Assembly (NCBI GenBank): GCA_029532415.1
Contig: JAQOTA010000064.1
Coordinates: 620,001 to 684,000 of the forward strand
Reading direction: 5' to 3'
Length of the DNA: 64,000 nucleotides
From: Marasmius tenuissimus
Lineage: Eukaryota; Basidiomycota; Agaricomycetes; Agaricales; Marasmiaceae
In this document: positions 1-10,881 of the stretch, piece by piece
Numbering within the stretch: position 1 is the stretch's first letter
Layout of the letters: each line of letters begins with the position of its first letter
The notes under the pieces: model-generated
Told to the model about the DNA's origin: nothing
The model's input: the letters and a program-made list of their open reading frames with translations, nothing else
The model's database searches: none
Made by a program: the position numbers and the translations under genes

Positions 1-1
1 C

Positions 2-1039
2 AAGAATTACGGAGAAGCTAAGGCTGGGACACTTAAGGCCGACGAATGGAGGACTTTAAGTAGCATCTACCTTCCTATCGCTCTCGTTACCCTTTGGGGT
101 GACTCCAACGGTGCCGCACCCCCATCAGATTCTTCGGACGAAGGTCTACTTTTCAAGGCTCTTGATCACACTATGGCCCTTTTCCAAGCGACCATCATTG
201 CCTGCCGGTATACGATGACTCCCTCGCGCGCTCGAGCATACAGAGACTACCTCTCCCGCTGGGTCACGGATCTTCGAAGACTCTACCCGTTCACTCGGGA
301 AGGCCGAGGTAGACCCAACATACACACCGCTAGCCACTTGTATGATTTCCTGTTGCTCTTTGGGCCTGTCATCTCTTGGTGGTGTTTCCCTTTCGAGAGA
401 TTGATTGGTGCTCTGCAGAAGGTCAATACCAACGAGCGTGTAGGAGGTAAGAGCTTCCATGCCGCATGCTCGAAATTCCGTCTGACACTATTCTTCTTAG
501 GTGTACTCGAACGTACTCTGTTCATGTCACAAGCTCGTACTGCAAATCTTCGACGTTGGCTTCGGCGGCCAGACTGTCCCGAGGTCATCAAAGAAGTTGA
601 ACAGTTATTCGACAAATCATTCATTCCCGCAAACACCACCGAACAACTCCCAGAAATCACCGAGATGAAGAGTGCCCAACGGGCGTATGTCCATCACGAT
701 GGCGTCAAGTTCTCCCCAAAGTCAACTCACGCCGGCAATTCGACTATCATCTATCGACCATCACCAACATCTAGGCCAGTCGCAGGTCAAATCGAGCTCA
801 TCGAGAATGTAAAGACCATTAATGGCCCTGGCGTCCGTCTCCATGTCCGACGCCATATGCCCTTACCCGGAATGAGCTACGATCCGTTTCGCAGATATCC
901 ACATTTTCATGCCACTACGTACTCTTCCCGTATGAGCCCCACCCTCGATGAGATTGACATAGAGGATATCATTTCGCATGCAGCTCGTTTTGACTTCTCA
1001 GGAGAACGTTGTGTATATGTAAACTTGTCTAGGGATTGA
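2..1039 (+). CDS. Transposase C-terminal part, Plavaka/Tnp2-like (5' partial)
   Basis: The frame is open from base 2 through to the stop at 1037-1039, so the gene begins before the window. The translation opens with KNYGEAKAGTLKADEWRTL and then SIYLPIALVTLW, followed by HLYDFLLLFGPVISWWCFPF and ERLIGALQKVNTN. This H-x-x-x-F-L-x-x-F-GP-V-x-x-WWCFPFERLIG pattern is what I know from DUF4218-like C-terminal regions of agaricomycete Tnp2/Plavaka (CACTA-related) transposases. It is the end of a large DNA transposase; the catalytic part lies outside the window. The remaining part contains HHDGVKFSP and a tail ending CVYVNLSRD, common late features of these ORFs. No inverted terminal repeat was found downstream, so activity cannot be judged. 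The ATG at 173 is internal, not the start. Confidence 0.75.
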   Translation, partial: KNYGEAKAGTLKADEWRTLSSIYLPIALVTLWGDSNGAAPPSDSSDEGLLFKALDHTMALFQATIIACRYTMTPSRARAYRDYLSRWVTDLRRLYPFTREGRGRPNIHTASHLYDFLLLFGPVISWWCFPFERLIGALQKVNTNERVGGKSFHAACSKFRLTLFFLGVLERTLFMSQARTANLRRWLRRPDCPEVIKEVEQLFDKSFIPANTTEQLPEITEMKSAQRAYVHHDGVKFSPKSTHAGNSTIIYRPSPTSRPVAGQIELIENVKTINGPGVRLHVRRHMPLPGMSYDPFRRYPHFHATTYSSRMSPTLDEIDIEDIISHAARFDFSGERCVYVNLSRD

Positions 1040-1760
1040 AATGGGTGAGGGTCATTTTTGGAGGCAGGTGGCAGTACGCGTAATGGGGTGATAGCGGGAC
1101 GGGCGTTAACGCGGCCAGCGGCAAGTCGTTCACGCAGGGGCATCGTGCCAGAAGCGATGAAACCGTACGTTTCTTGAAAGGTATCGGGAGCTCAGAAATG
1201 TGCTAGGAAACCTCAGATTTCGCAGGCGGCATCAGTAGTGTGGATTTCACACGGCTCTGGAGACGTATCAGGTAGCTCGAAACAGTAAATTCCCTTGGCC
1301 CCGAAACCGATCCGGAAAGGGAAAGTATCGCTTTGTTTTTCTATGTTTTTGAAGGCCAGAGTATCAGTGCCTGTCTCTTTTAGCGCTATAGCGTTCGCGA
1401 ATCGCTACACATCATGTAGAAAATACGGAATCATGAAATTTAATTATTCCTGATACTTATCTGGTTTTGGTATTCTACGTATGATTCTGTAAGGTTCTGA
1501 GCAAGAATAACGACCCGGTATTAATGTCCCTTTCCGGAGTGTCTATCCACAGGAATGATGGTTTCATTCAACGTGTTATCCACACGACAGGAAAACGACA
1601 GAGGGAACTCTTGCATCTGTGCTCACTGTTTGAAATCTCTCTGGTATGTAATTTCACACGGAAGCAAGCGAAGCCAAATGCTCATTAGATGTTCTCTTTA
1701 GCATGACTTGACAATTTGTTTAATCCCTCATTTGTCAGTCCAACAAACGATCCGGAAGGA
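1040..1760. other. Intergenic, no gene seen
   Basis: No convincing coding frame. It separates the transposase end from copy A of the kinase-like family. The part after about 1500 is recognisably similar to sequence before copy B (both contain a 'CTCACTGTTT' stretch followed by 'CTCTGGTAT'), so the copies were duplicated with several hundred bases of 5' flank. Confidence 0.5.
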
Positions 1761-1763
1761 GAA

Positions 1764-1853
1764 AGTGTCCGATCATGGGTATGGGTGACGTTCACGGGTG
1801 CTATAGGACGCCACGCATAAGCAACGAGGCTAAGAAACGGACGGTCACATATA
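1764..1853 (+). promoter_or_regulatory. Conserved 5' flank of kinase-like family, copy A
   Basis: AGTGTCCGATCATGGG at 1764-1779 and CGGACGGTCACATATA at about 1838-1853 are shared with copy B (17784-17799 and 17863-17880). Diverged forms occur on the minus strand before copy C (23547-23565 and 23473-23488). The CACATATA block lies about 60-70 bases before the ATG in all three copies, a position that suits a TATA-like core promoter. Role is inferred from position and conservation only. Confidence 0.45.
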
Positions 1854-1912
1854 CGTTCGACGTCGAGGCTTTTCCAGTCATTCCTTTCCCCTCTTACCCC
1901 CGTTCCCCGACC

Positions 1913-3190
1913 ATGACCACTAGCTTCTTCTTGGGTGCCAGGAATATGAGAATCGGTCGCAATAGTACATTCCAATGTGTCGAAGGCGACTATCATCACA
2001 ACAACTATATTGGCTGTCCAACCTGCCAGGAGCAAGAAGAGGATCGAGTGATGGTACTTATTGAATCCTTCAGAAAATGGACTGACTTCTAAATATCTGT
2101 TATTCAGCCCAAACAAAAGCGGTATAGGGAGATTTTGGAGGGTGATGTCTTTCTTCGAGAGCTGACTTGGTCGCAAGAGATGGAAGTGGCAATCAGAGAG
2201 CCCCAGGTGAAAAGTGAAATGCCTCGGAATGGTGAGTAGCAAGAGTCACAGTTATCAAGAGGTTTCATGCTGTGACAATATTTCCGCACAATAACACAGC
2301 TACTGTTGTGACTTTTGAGCCAAAGGACAAGAAGGACACAAACACTACACGCCTGGTGAGTGCGGGCCGAGATATCTATCGAGAAGAGAATTAATATGAC
2401 GCGCTTTAGCTTTGGAAACATTTCTATGAAGGATATTCGGCACACAGGTGGGTTTGGTGCGTACTAGGTATCTAGGTTTGACGTTCCAATGCTGGTATCT
2501 AGGTCATCCCGGCTTGTTCAGATGTTGGGATTGATGAGGGGAGAGGTGCCAAGTTTTATTCTGTATGAAGGTAGGAAGGGTTTTGGGGTGCGGCTCGTTG
2601 TAAAAGCTCACTACTCGAGGTCCCCAGATTTAGTCAATGGAAGGGAGTTTACAAATCAATATGCCTACACACAGTGCCTTGTGTTTGAATACCTTTTCTA
2701 TACACATGTGAGGACTTCAACCTGCTTCTAAACACTTCTGAGAGCACCTTCAGTGTCTCGCAATATCCGTGCTCCGTGCCGACAAATCACTGAGGATTCC
2801 GGTGAGTTGGCCAATTTGAGTCTTGGCAAGCTAAAAATAGCACAACAGGTTTCGTGGGAGGATTGGACGTTCAATCCCAGAACACAGTCTTGGCACTATG
2901 ATGCCTCCGCCTCCATCGAACAACCAAAGGAATACTACCACTACGAGCCAACCCCACTTCCTGAAGGGCCTCTTCCCCTACTCGATGCCGACGAGATCAC
3001 CACTTACTTCGAGAATACTTTCGGTGATTTTGTGTACATGATTGCGTTGTTGGGGGGAAGAACGCGACTATACCTGTCAGATTATGCGCAATACGGCCGA
3101 TTGTCATTCGGAGTTGTCATCGAGAAATGGGAAAGTGAAGTTATGGCCCACTTCCCTTCCATTCCACGTCCCGAGTGGTGTTTTGAGAAT
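1913..3190 (+). pseudogene. Kinase-like family, copy A, 5' part (broken)
   Basis: The ATG at 1913 begins MTTSFFLGARNMRIGRNSTF followed by VEGD. This is a short N-terminal signature common in agaricomycete lineage-specific proteins. A GT-AG intron at 2054-2107 leads to PKQKRYREILEGDVFLRE, then the PHN-TVT-FEPK stretch, LWKHFYEGYSAHR, QMLGLM and FILYEG. The spacing resembles an N-lobe-like protein-kinase fold, but I see no catalytic HRD/DFG motifs. Against copy C this copy has a one-base deletion and an in-frame TAG near 2238, so it was already damaged. The last exon (from about 2790) reads AQQVSWEDWTFNPRTQSW to IPRPEWCFEN, where the 8.1-kb element interrupts it after the target duplication GAGAAT. 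Function is unknown. Confidence 0.7.
3185..3190 (+). repeat. Target-site duplication GAGAAT, left
   Basis: GAGAAT at 3185-3190 is repeated at 11304-11309, directly outside the terminal inverted repeats. Joining the flanks with one copy removed restores the exon reading WCFENNINVGYSEKG. This matches the exon of copy C (WCFVNRSHNIDVSYSRKG), which supports the boundary. Confidence 0.85.
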
Positions 3191-3633
3191 TATGAGTGTT
3201 AAAATGGGAAAAAAATAAAATGCCCCCCCGACCTAACTTTAGTGTCCCCCCGTATTGTAGCTTTTCCCCCGCATACTCTACCTTTCCCGCGCATACTCCA
3301 GGTTTTTCGCGCGGCTGCTAAAATTTCCGCGCGCGCGCAATTAGGTTTCCCCGCGGAATTTCACACGCGCGCTTATAGGCGCCTAGGCTAATTCCCACAT
3401 GTATCCCACATCTTTAGTTGTCCCTCACACCTCAGGCATAGTTTACTAAGCTAAGCTATGTATCAGAACATTGAAATATGATGTATAAAAGTATTCACAA
3501 CAATTTTTTAACACTTCTGAGCAGAATTGACTGACCTACAGCAACAAAAGTCTCTGACTATCACAAATAGCACCCAGTTCCAAAAATTCTCATGATCAGC
3601 AGCTGATCACCACATGGCAATGGCATGTTCTAC

Positions 3634-5340
3634 AATGTCTGTGTGTTGCCTGGTTGGACCTGAACCACCAAGAACCACCCCCCTTGTCACAGATTGAGGT
3701 CCTCTTCACCCTTCAAATACAGGTGTGCTTGGAAACTTTAGCTTATATATGTACATTTGACCAGTTTATGAAGATACAATGCCAGAGTTCCGGGAGGATC
3801 ATGCTCATGTTTTAACAACAAAACATGCCTTTGAGGTTGCACAACGAGAGACCGGAGTGTTGGTATTTGATGTAGTGGCCTTATGGGCAGATCAGACAAA
3901 TGTAGAACAACTAAAGAGTCCGACAAAAACAAGAGCTAGGCTGGGCTTTGTTGATAAACTGGAACCAGGGTCGAAAATTCAGCGAGGCCAAAAATCCAAT
4001 CAGACCCCTCTCTATCCTCCTTCACTTGAAAAGGAGTATTGGAAATCAAAGCCAAAGCCTTCTTCAACCAAACTTTTGGAGGGTCTGGCTATACGGGGAC
4101 CGGATTCAATCTCGTCAACCGGTCGTTCTATGGTTGTAGATTTTGGAGGGCTGGTACTTGAAGTACGTTTCTATTCTGAATGAGTGTTCTAGGTATATAT
4201 TTTGTTGTTAGTTTGCATATCTCCTGCACTCTTCTCCACAATTATACACCAAAACCCAGTGGACAGCAATAACACACATCCATAAGAAGGCTTGTGCAAG
4301 TTGGCAGCTCAGTTTTCTGGTTCTAACTTTTTATTTAGGAACGACCCTTCAAAGTCGGACTTGCGATCGAATTCCAGACACATGTATTGGCATTCCTAAC
4401 AAAGGATTTGCTATTTCAGGTTTGTGAATCATTCTCTTTCCTTCTCTACCCTTTTATCTAATAACAGTAAACCTGTGGTTTTTAGCCACATTGGTGGAAA
4501 TCAATAGACAAGATTGAGAAACCAATTCACGTTGTGTATGATTATCCTGATTTCTTGCATGCAATGGCAAATTGGATCAGTGAGCAGCGCTTCCTGGATG
4601 GCAAGAGCAATGTGCATCGAAGCAAGCTTGCATTTATGGTCTTTCGAGAGTGCCGGGTTGCACATGGAGCTGGAGTGTACACTACAAGCGAGGTATTCGC
4701 AATGGCAGGTGTGTGTTGACATTCTCATTTCAACTCGCCATATTAGCTAGTTATACTGATACCTGATCAGGAGTCTCACCATTTCTACTTGCTCGGGAGG
4801 TCTTTGGCAACCCTTCCCGTGTTGCACGGCTCATACTGTGCTTCTTTGGAACAGACCATCAAGGACTCTTCCTCCTCAATTGACCCAGCCTCGCAACAAA
4901 GCCAAAAGTGATGACGAGGATTGGGACACAATCAACAACTTCACAGAAAGCGAGGCAGACCAAGGCAGTAGCCCGATTGACAACGATGGTGGATCTGAAT
5001 CAGTGTATGATGATACAGACTCCGTTGTTGAAGAGGTCAAGCCAGTCAAACACAACCTTCAGAAATGAACAACTTGTGGTAAGCTAGTCTGTCTTATGTT
5101 TGACTGGGTGTTGATTTCTCCCCAGTGTACATTAGCGACTCAGAAGACGACTTTGAGCAATGTGATCGCAACGACGCTAAGGTCCTAACCCCTGATTCCC
5201 TGTCATGCAACAACACCGACACCGAACAGGAGGACATTGAGGTCTCTGCTATGTTCAATTCCATGATCTCGGTATCTGAACGACGTTCATCTTCACCAAT
5301 TGCCATGAATGACCCCTTGGTTGTCTATAATGTCTTCACA
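3634..5340 (+). pseudogene. Element cargo gene, left-arm copy (internally deleted)
   Basis: This multi-exon gene is unrecognised. Readable blocks are MPEFREDHAHVLTTKHAFEV at 3779, a run to RSMVVDFGGLVLEVRF, PFKVGLAIEFQTHVLAFLTK after 4340, and IEKPIHVVYDYPDFLHAMAN through FRECRVAHGAGVYTTSEVFA at 4501-4719. SPFLLAREVFGNPSRVARLI follows. At about 4830 the sequence jumps straight to GTDHQGLFLLN and then hits a stop. Compared with the right arm, about 0.8 kb is missing here (equivalent to roughly 8830-9650). An acidic, Ser-rich tail exon follows (MYISDSEDDFEQ at 5125). The 78-aa open stretch at 4514-4750 is identical in the right arm (9746-9982), so the duplication is recent or homogenised. No known transposase signature was found. 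Confidence 0.6.
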
Positions 5341-5344
5341 GGCC
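5337..5344 (+). repeat. hAT target-site duplication CACAGGCC, left
   Basis: CACAGGCC at 5337-5344 is repeated at 5964-5971. The other arm has a single CACAGGCT at the matching place, so it is an unoccupied site. Confidence 0.85.
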
Positions 5345-5963
5345 TAGTGTTACCACCGGCTTGGCTCCAGCTGCAGCTCGAGTGGCTCAGAGCCGGACCG
5401 GGCCAGAACGGCTCTGGTAAATTGGCTCACCGGGAGCCGTTTTACCAGAGCAGCTCCGAACCAGTTCTAGACTGGTTTAGCCGGTATGAGCTGCTCAAAA
5501 AATATTGATTTTTTCTCATCATTTTTTGACCCATTGGTGACTCTGGGAGATGTCTGAGAGATATGTCAATGTATGTTAGTTCCTGTGGATCATTGTACAG
5601 TACAAAAAGTCCAGTACTTATAAGGTTCTACATGCTTGGAAGCCCTGGCCTTGGCATGGGAAAGCAATCTACAGGTGGGTTGCCACATGCAGGGATAGCT
5701 TGGCCAGTACCTGGACCCACAGTCACCTTCTACTAGCCTACCTTTCAACTTAGAATAGCCCAAATGTAGTCTAGATACCATATTTACACTTTCTACAAGG
5801 TCTGTAAAATATATCAATTTTTGACGGCGCAAGCCGCAGCTGAACCACTCAGAGCAGCTCAAAGAGCCGAGCCGTATGCTGTCAACGGCTTGTGGAGCTG
5901 CGGCCCGGTTTGAGCTGCAGCTCGTGAGCTGGAGCCGAGCCGAGCCGGCCGTTGGCAACACTA
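5345..5963. mobile_element. hAT-type MITE, 619 bp
   Basis: The termini are TAGTGTTACCACCGGC and, on the other strand, TAGTGTTGCCAACGGCC, a typical hAT TIR. They are flanked by an 8-bp duplication CACAGGCC, the hAT signature length. Inverted similarity extends about 60 bp inward and is rich in GGCTC and AGCTGCAGCTC motifs. It has no transposase and is non-autonomous. It lies in the acidic-tail exon of the left-arm cargo gene, and the inverted copy near 6870-6880 lacks it. It therefore inserted after the arms were duplicated, or into only one allele of the unit. Confidence 0.88.
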
Positions 5964-6348
5964 CACAGGCCCGCTTCCTGAGCTTACATTTTAGGTGACC
6001 ATTATTTCTTGATGATCACGCACAAACACTACACTCGTTACCTACCATCCACGCTCTTTCAACTCAATGGTTATACCTTTTGTGGTTGTTGCTCGCTGGC
6101 TTGATCAATACCTACATGTACTTACTACTATCACTCCTCCTCCACTACTTTGCCACAATCACTTCCCCCACCACTGTACATACTGCTAGCATAAACAATC
6201 GTTGAACCATTGCCCTTTTTTATACTGAAAGAGACCCTTAGATCTTGTGGGTCATACATAGCACAGCTAGGGTAGTGTTGAGTGCTATTGCATTCCAGTG
6301 GATAATTGTGATGAGCACAAAGCAGGTAGAAAACTACCCATATATTGC
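5964..6348 (+). repeat. Inner end of the left foldback arm
   Basis: From the hAT duplication to about 6348 this is the inverted counterpart of about 6497-6870 (for example the block around CTTAGATCTTGTGGGTCATAC). It is not convincingly coding. Together with 6497-6870 it can form a near-perfect stem of about 370 bp. Confidence 0.75.
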
Positions 6349-6496
6349 TCCAGAACATCACAATATGATGTATAAAAGTATTCACAACAATTTTCTAATA
6401 CTTCTGAGCAGATATGACTGACCTACAGCCGCAAAAGTGTCTGGCTATCACAACCGGTGCTTAGTCTCTAATAGGCGCCAAAATTTCTCACAATCA
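6349..6496. repeat. Centre (loop) of the 8.1-kb element
   Basis: This roughly 150-bp spacer lies between the arms. Its AATATGATGTATAAAAGTAT and CTTCTGAGCAG stretch repeats sequence found near each outer end (about 3477-3560 and 10980-11025). It therefore looks like a third, truncated copy of the subterminal region, trapped between the arms when the foldback formed. Confidence 0.65.
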
Positions 6497-6852
6497 GAGC
6501 AATATATGGGTAGTTTTCTACCTGCTTTGTGCTCATCACAATTATCCACTGGAATGCAATAGCACTCAACACCACCCTAGCTGTGCTATGTATGACCCAC
6601 AAGATCTAAGGGTCTCTTTCAGTATAAAAAAGGGCAATGGTTCAACGATTGTTTATGCTAGCAGTATGTACAGTGGTGGGGGAAGTGATTGTGGCAAAGT
6701 AGTGGAGGAGGAGTGATAGTAGTAAGTACATGTAGGTATTGATCAAGCCAGCGAGCAACAACCACAAAAGGTATAACCATTGAGTTGAAAGAGCGTGGAT
6801 GGTAGGTAACGAGTGTAGTGTTTGTGCGTGATCATCAAGAAATAATGGTTGC

Positions 6853-9800
6853 CTAAAATGTAAGCTCAGGAAGCAAGCCTGTGAAGACATTATAGACAAC
6901 CAAGGGGTCATTCACGGCAATTGGTGAAGATGAACGTCGTTCAGATACCGAGACCATGGAATTGAACATAGCGGAGACCTCAATGTCCTCCTGTTCAGTG
7001 TCGGTGTTGTTGCATGACAGGGAATCAGGGGTTAGGACCTTAGTGTCGTCGTGATCACATTGCTCAAAGTCATCTTCTGAGTCGCTGATGTACACTGGGG
7101 AGAAATCAACACCCAGTCAAACATAAGACAGACTAGCTTACCACAAGTTGTTCGTTTCCGAAGGTTGCGTTTGACTGGCTTGACCTCTTCACCAATAGAG
7201 TCCATCAGGAAAAACCCCTCTGGCCTTGAGGCAACCTAGGAATCCAGACGCCCCACCAAATTCCCAGGTTAACCTCAGGATGCAAGGTTTGCCCAGGTTT
7301 GCCCTGGTCAACTGACAAATGACCAATGACCTGGGCCAACCCAAACCAACCGGGGGCAACCCTTGAAATTGGCTATTTATCAAAATCACTGGAGCAAACC
7401 TGAGCAAACCTAGGAAAATGGTAGTCCCTCTAATTCCTTGGGCATGCCTTGAGCATCCCAGGGAAGTTTAGGATGCAGAGAAAATGAGGGGCAATGGCTA
7501 CGTAAACAATCAGGTCAGTTGCTATACCCAGTAAATATTTGAGCATGGTTTTTGAGGTTTGGATTCAACAGTTATTTGTATAGTAAATTCAGCATTGATT
7601 TGATCTGATTTAGCAACGACGTACTCAAAAAAAGTTCAACACTCATTGAAGTCCGGTAGGCTGAGGTGGCTGTGGCAGGTGTGGGAACCAACTGCACAGT
7701 TCCTCGGCATTTTCCGAAGCCACCATTTTTTGTCATTGTCAACGCATTTGCCGGCCTAACTCTTGAACTTCCATGAATCGAACCTTTTGACAGCCTATGA
7801 CGGCTTACCTGGTTGGCCAGTTTCATTCCTCATTTTTTGTTGCTCATTCCCTTGCAGGCTCGGGATTTCTAAGTTGGTTGGGGGATAAATAGTACACACT
7901 GGATGGTTGATAGGATTACTGCTTGAGGTGCGTGCATTTTGCTTTGTGTTTGACGTGCTGTTTATCAACTCACTATTCATCTTATGCATCAACAGAGTCG
8001 CAGTCATGCTACCTGCTCACAAGAACAGATGGAATCAGTACGTTGTTTTTTTAGGCTAGCTAGGACATTGCTCACAGAACTTTATACTTCTTTAGTTGCA
8101 TATCATCAACTTTCCCAGACTGTGCACGTTATACTCAAATTTCTTGGTGGACTGCACTCCCCACTCCTCCCCTCGGTATGATGTATGTGTTAGGCATTGT
8201 GTTTTTCACAGCACCAAGTTGACCGTATAGCATTTGAGGTATCGCAAGTTGCAATACGCCGGTGTGTGGTGGTGCAATAGTTTCTGTTAAGTGTATTGTA
8301 GGTTTTTGTAATAGTAGTATAGTACATTGCAATATAGAATTTTTTGACTGCACATTCAATCTCGCGGCCATATTGCATTACTGAACCATGGCAATGCTGA
8401 ATGAAGATCACAGTGGCGTGCTTTGAGGAACCTGAAGAAGCGTGAGCTGGCTTAAGGGTGACCTAAAGCTACTTTTGGATTGTCTGGGTCAACCCAAGTC
8501 CGTCCCAGGTGCTGGAAAGTATGTGACACTCGCCTGGGACAACCTGGGTACCCTGGCAACCTGACTGCTCTGGGACAACCTACGGGTGTGAAGCTCACCT
8601 CGGCTGTCTCAGGGTACGGGGGGTTTTTCCTGATGTCTGTATCGTCGTACACTGATTCAGATCCACCATTGTTGTCAATTGGGCTACTGCCTTGGTCTGC
8701 CTCGCTTTCTGTGAAGTCGTTGATCGTGTCCCGATCCTTGTCATCACTTTTGGCTTTGTTGCAAGGCTGGGTCGATTGAGGAGGAAGAGTCCTTGATGGT
8801 CTGTTCCAGGAACAAGTGTCACCTTTGGAAAAATAAAGGCATACATCAAGTTTGATTTTGCTTTTGTTACCACAATTGTTTGACAGGATTTGGCGCAATT
8901 GGAGGGAAAGTTCTCCATAAGAGTCCATATCTGACAGCCACAATGATAGAAGTATGTTATCTGTGTCTTCTTTTTCTTCGGGATGGTTTTCCACTGGAGA
9001 TCTTGATATACTGTGGGGTCAAGGAAGGTGGGTGGCGGGTTAGCTGTATGGATGATCTCTGAAATATACATCGAGTCAGAGAAAATTCTATCCAAAGCAA
9101 AATTCAGAAACTCACTGTGGTCTACAAATAATCTAGTAATAGGATCCAGTTGCTCAGGAATGACACGACCGAACAACTCCCATAATGAGTCACCAAAAAC
9201 CAAGTGGCCAAGGTTGGGCTCTGACACGCTAGATGCATCAAGTCGATCTTTGATGTACTGGGGTTCAAAAGGATCGAACAGCTCAATACCAGGGTCATTT
9301 TGTGACCACATCCCAGGCTGGCCCCCTAACTTTTTGAGGGTCTCCTATAAAATGAATCATGTAGTGAAGTTAGAATGTTTAAGCTTGTCCTTTTGGAGTA
9401 GAAAGAACATACCCGATAGTTGTCAACAAGCACTGACTCACGTATTGTGCAGTACGATTTATCCCGTCCATACACCTTCAAAAAGGTGGTATATCTTTGT
9501 CGCTGGTCTGGTGTTGGTGCTAAGACTGTATCAACCATAGCCGATATGACAAGTGATCTGTTGTATAATTGATATGTATTGATGATTGCAATAATACACA
9601 ACTTGGTACTCACTTGAAGTCCTTTTGGAAGGCTTGGTGAGCAAAGGTACCGAAGCACAGTATGAGCCATGCAACACAAGAAGGGTTGCCAAAGACCTCC
9701 CGAGCAAGTAGAAATGGTGAGACTCCTGATCAGGTATCAGTATAACTAGCTAATATGGCGAGTTGAAATGAGAATGTCAACACACACCTGCCATTGCGAA

Positions 9801-10881
9801 TACCTCGCTTGTAGTGTACACTCCAGCTCCATGTGCAACCCGGCACTCTCGAAAGACCATAAATGCAAGCTTGCTTCGATGCACATTGCTCTTGCCATCC
9901 AGGAAGCGCTGCTCACTGATCCAATTTGCCATTGCATGCAAGAAATCAGGATAATCATACACAACGTGAATTGGTTTCTCAATCTTGTCTATTGATTTCC
10001 ACCAATGTGGCTAAAAACCACAGGTTTACTGTTATTAGATAAAAGGGTAGAGAAGGAAAGAGAATGATTCACAAACCTGAAATAGCAAATCCTTTGTTAG
10101 GAATGCCAATACATGTGTCTGGAATTCGATCGCAAGTCCGACTTTGAAGGGTCGTTCCTAAATAAAAAGTTAGAACCAGAAAACTGAGCTGCCAACTTGC
10201 ACAAGCCTTCTTATGGATGTGTGTTATTGCTGTCCACTGGGTTTTGGTGTATAATTGTGGAGAAGAGTGCAGGAGATATGCAAACTAACAACAAAATAAA
10301 TACCTAGAACACTCATTCAGAATAGAAACGTACTTCAAGTACCAGCCCTCCAAAATCTACAACCATAGAACGACCGGTTGACGAGATCGAATCCGGTCCC
10401 CGTATAGCCAGACCCTCCAAAAGTTCAGTTGAAGAAGGCTTTGGCTTTGATTTCCGATACTCCTTTTCAAGTGAAGGAGGATAGAGAGGGGTCTGATTGG
10501 ATTTTTGGCCTCGCTGAATTTTCGACCCTGGTTCCAGTTTATCAACAAAGCCCAGCCTAGCTCTTGTTTTTGTCGGACTCTTTAGTTGTTCTACATTTGT
10601 CCGATCTGCCCATAAGGCCACTACATCAAATACCAACACTCCGGTCTCTCGTGGTGCAACCTCAAAGGCATGTTTTGTTGTTAAAACATGAGCATGATCC
10701 TCCCGGAACTCTGGCATTGTATCTTCATAAACTGGTCAAATGTACATATATAAGCTAAAGTTTCCAAGCACACCTGTATTTGAAGGGTGAAGAGGACCTC
10801 AATCTGTGACAAGGGGGGTGGTTCTTGGTGGTTCAGGTCCAACCAGGCACACACAGACATTGTAGAACATGCCATTGCCAT
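6853..10881 (-). CDS. Element cargo gene, right-arm copy (longest version, interrupted)
   Basis: Reading down the minus strand, exon blocks are MPEFREDHAHVLTTKHAFEV at 10717-10313, then FKVGLAIEFQTHVLAFLTK, then IEKPIHVVYDYPDFLHAMAN to TSEVFAMAG (about 10018-9746). SPFLLAREVFGNPSCVAWLI, DTVLAPTPDQRQRYTTFLKV and ESVLVDNYR (about 9540-9410) follow. Next come MWSQNDPGIELFDPFEPQYI through RLFVDHSEFLNFALDRIFSD (about 9311-9063) and GTDHQGLFLLNRPSLATKPK (about 8800). The acidic tail MYISDSEDDFEQ appears at 7095-6853. The first 134-aa block differs from the left arm at only four residues. I do not recognise the family: no DDE/DDD, hAT, helicase or reverse-transcriptase motif is visible. A 1.43-kb element (7203-8635) interrupts it before the tail. 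It could be an undescribed transposase or a captured host gene. Confidence 0.5.
7203..8635. mobile_element. 'CATCAG' non-autonomous element 1, 1433 bp
   Basis: It starts CATCAGGAAAAACCCC and ends with the reverse complement GGGGTTTTTCCTGATG. The same dinucleotide TC sits outside each end (7201-7202 and 8636-8637). The left arm of the host element has the uninterrupted sequence GAGTCTGTATC at this place, which fixes the boundaries. The subterminal parts are rich in short CCTGGG/CAACC repeats. No long ORF was seen. A 2-bp duplication with subterminal repeats recalls CACTA-like elements, but the ends do not read CACT. A second element with the same end motif lies at 35379-36668. Confidence 0.75.

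Noticed and set aside
3200..3400. C-runs and GCGCGC tracts as a G-quadruplex regulatory site
   Set aside because: They are the subterminal part of the transposon, repeated in inverse at 11100-11290; no gene start nearby.
4501..4728. 75-aa minus ORF repeated at 9768-9995
   Set aside because: Antisense shadow of the cargo-gene exon, duplicated only because the arms are duplicated.
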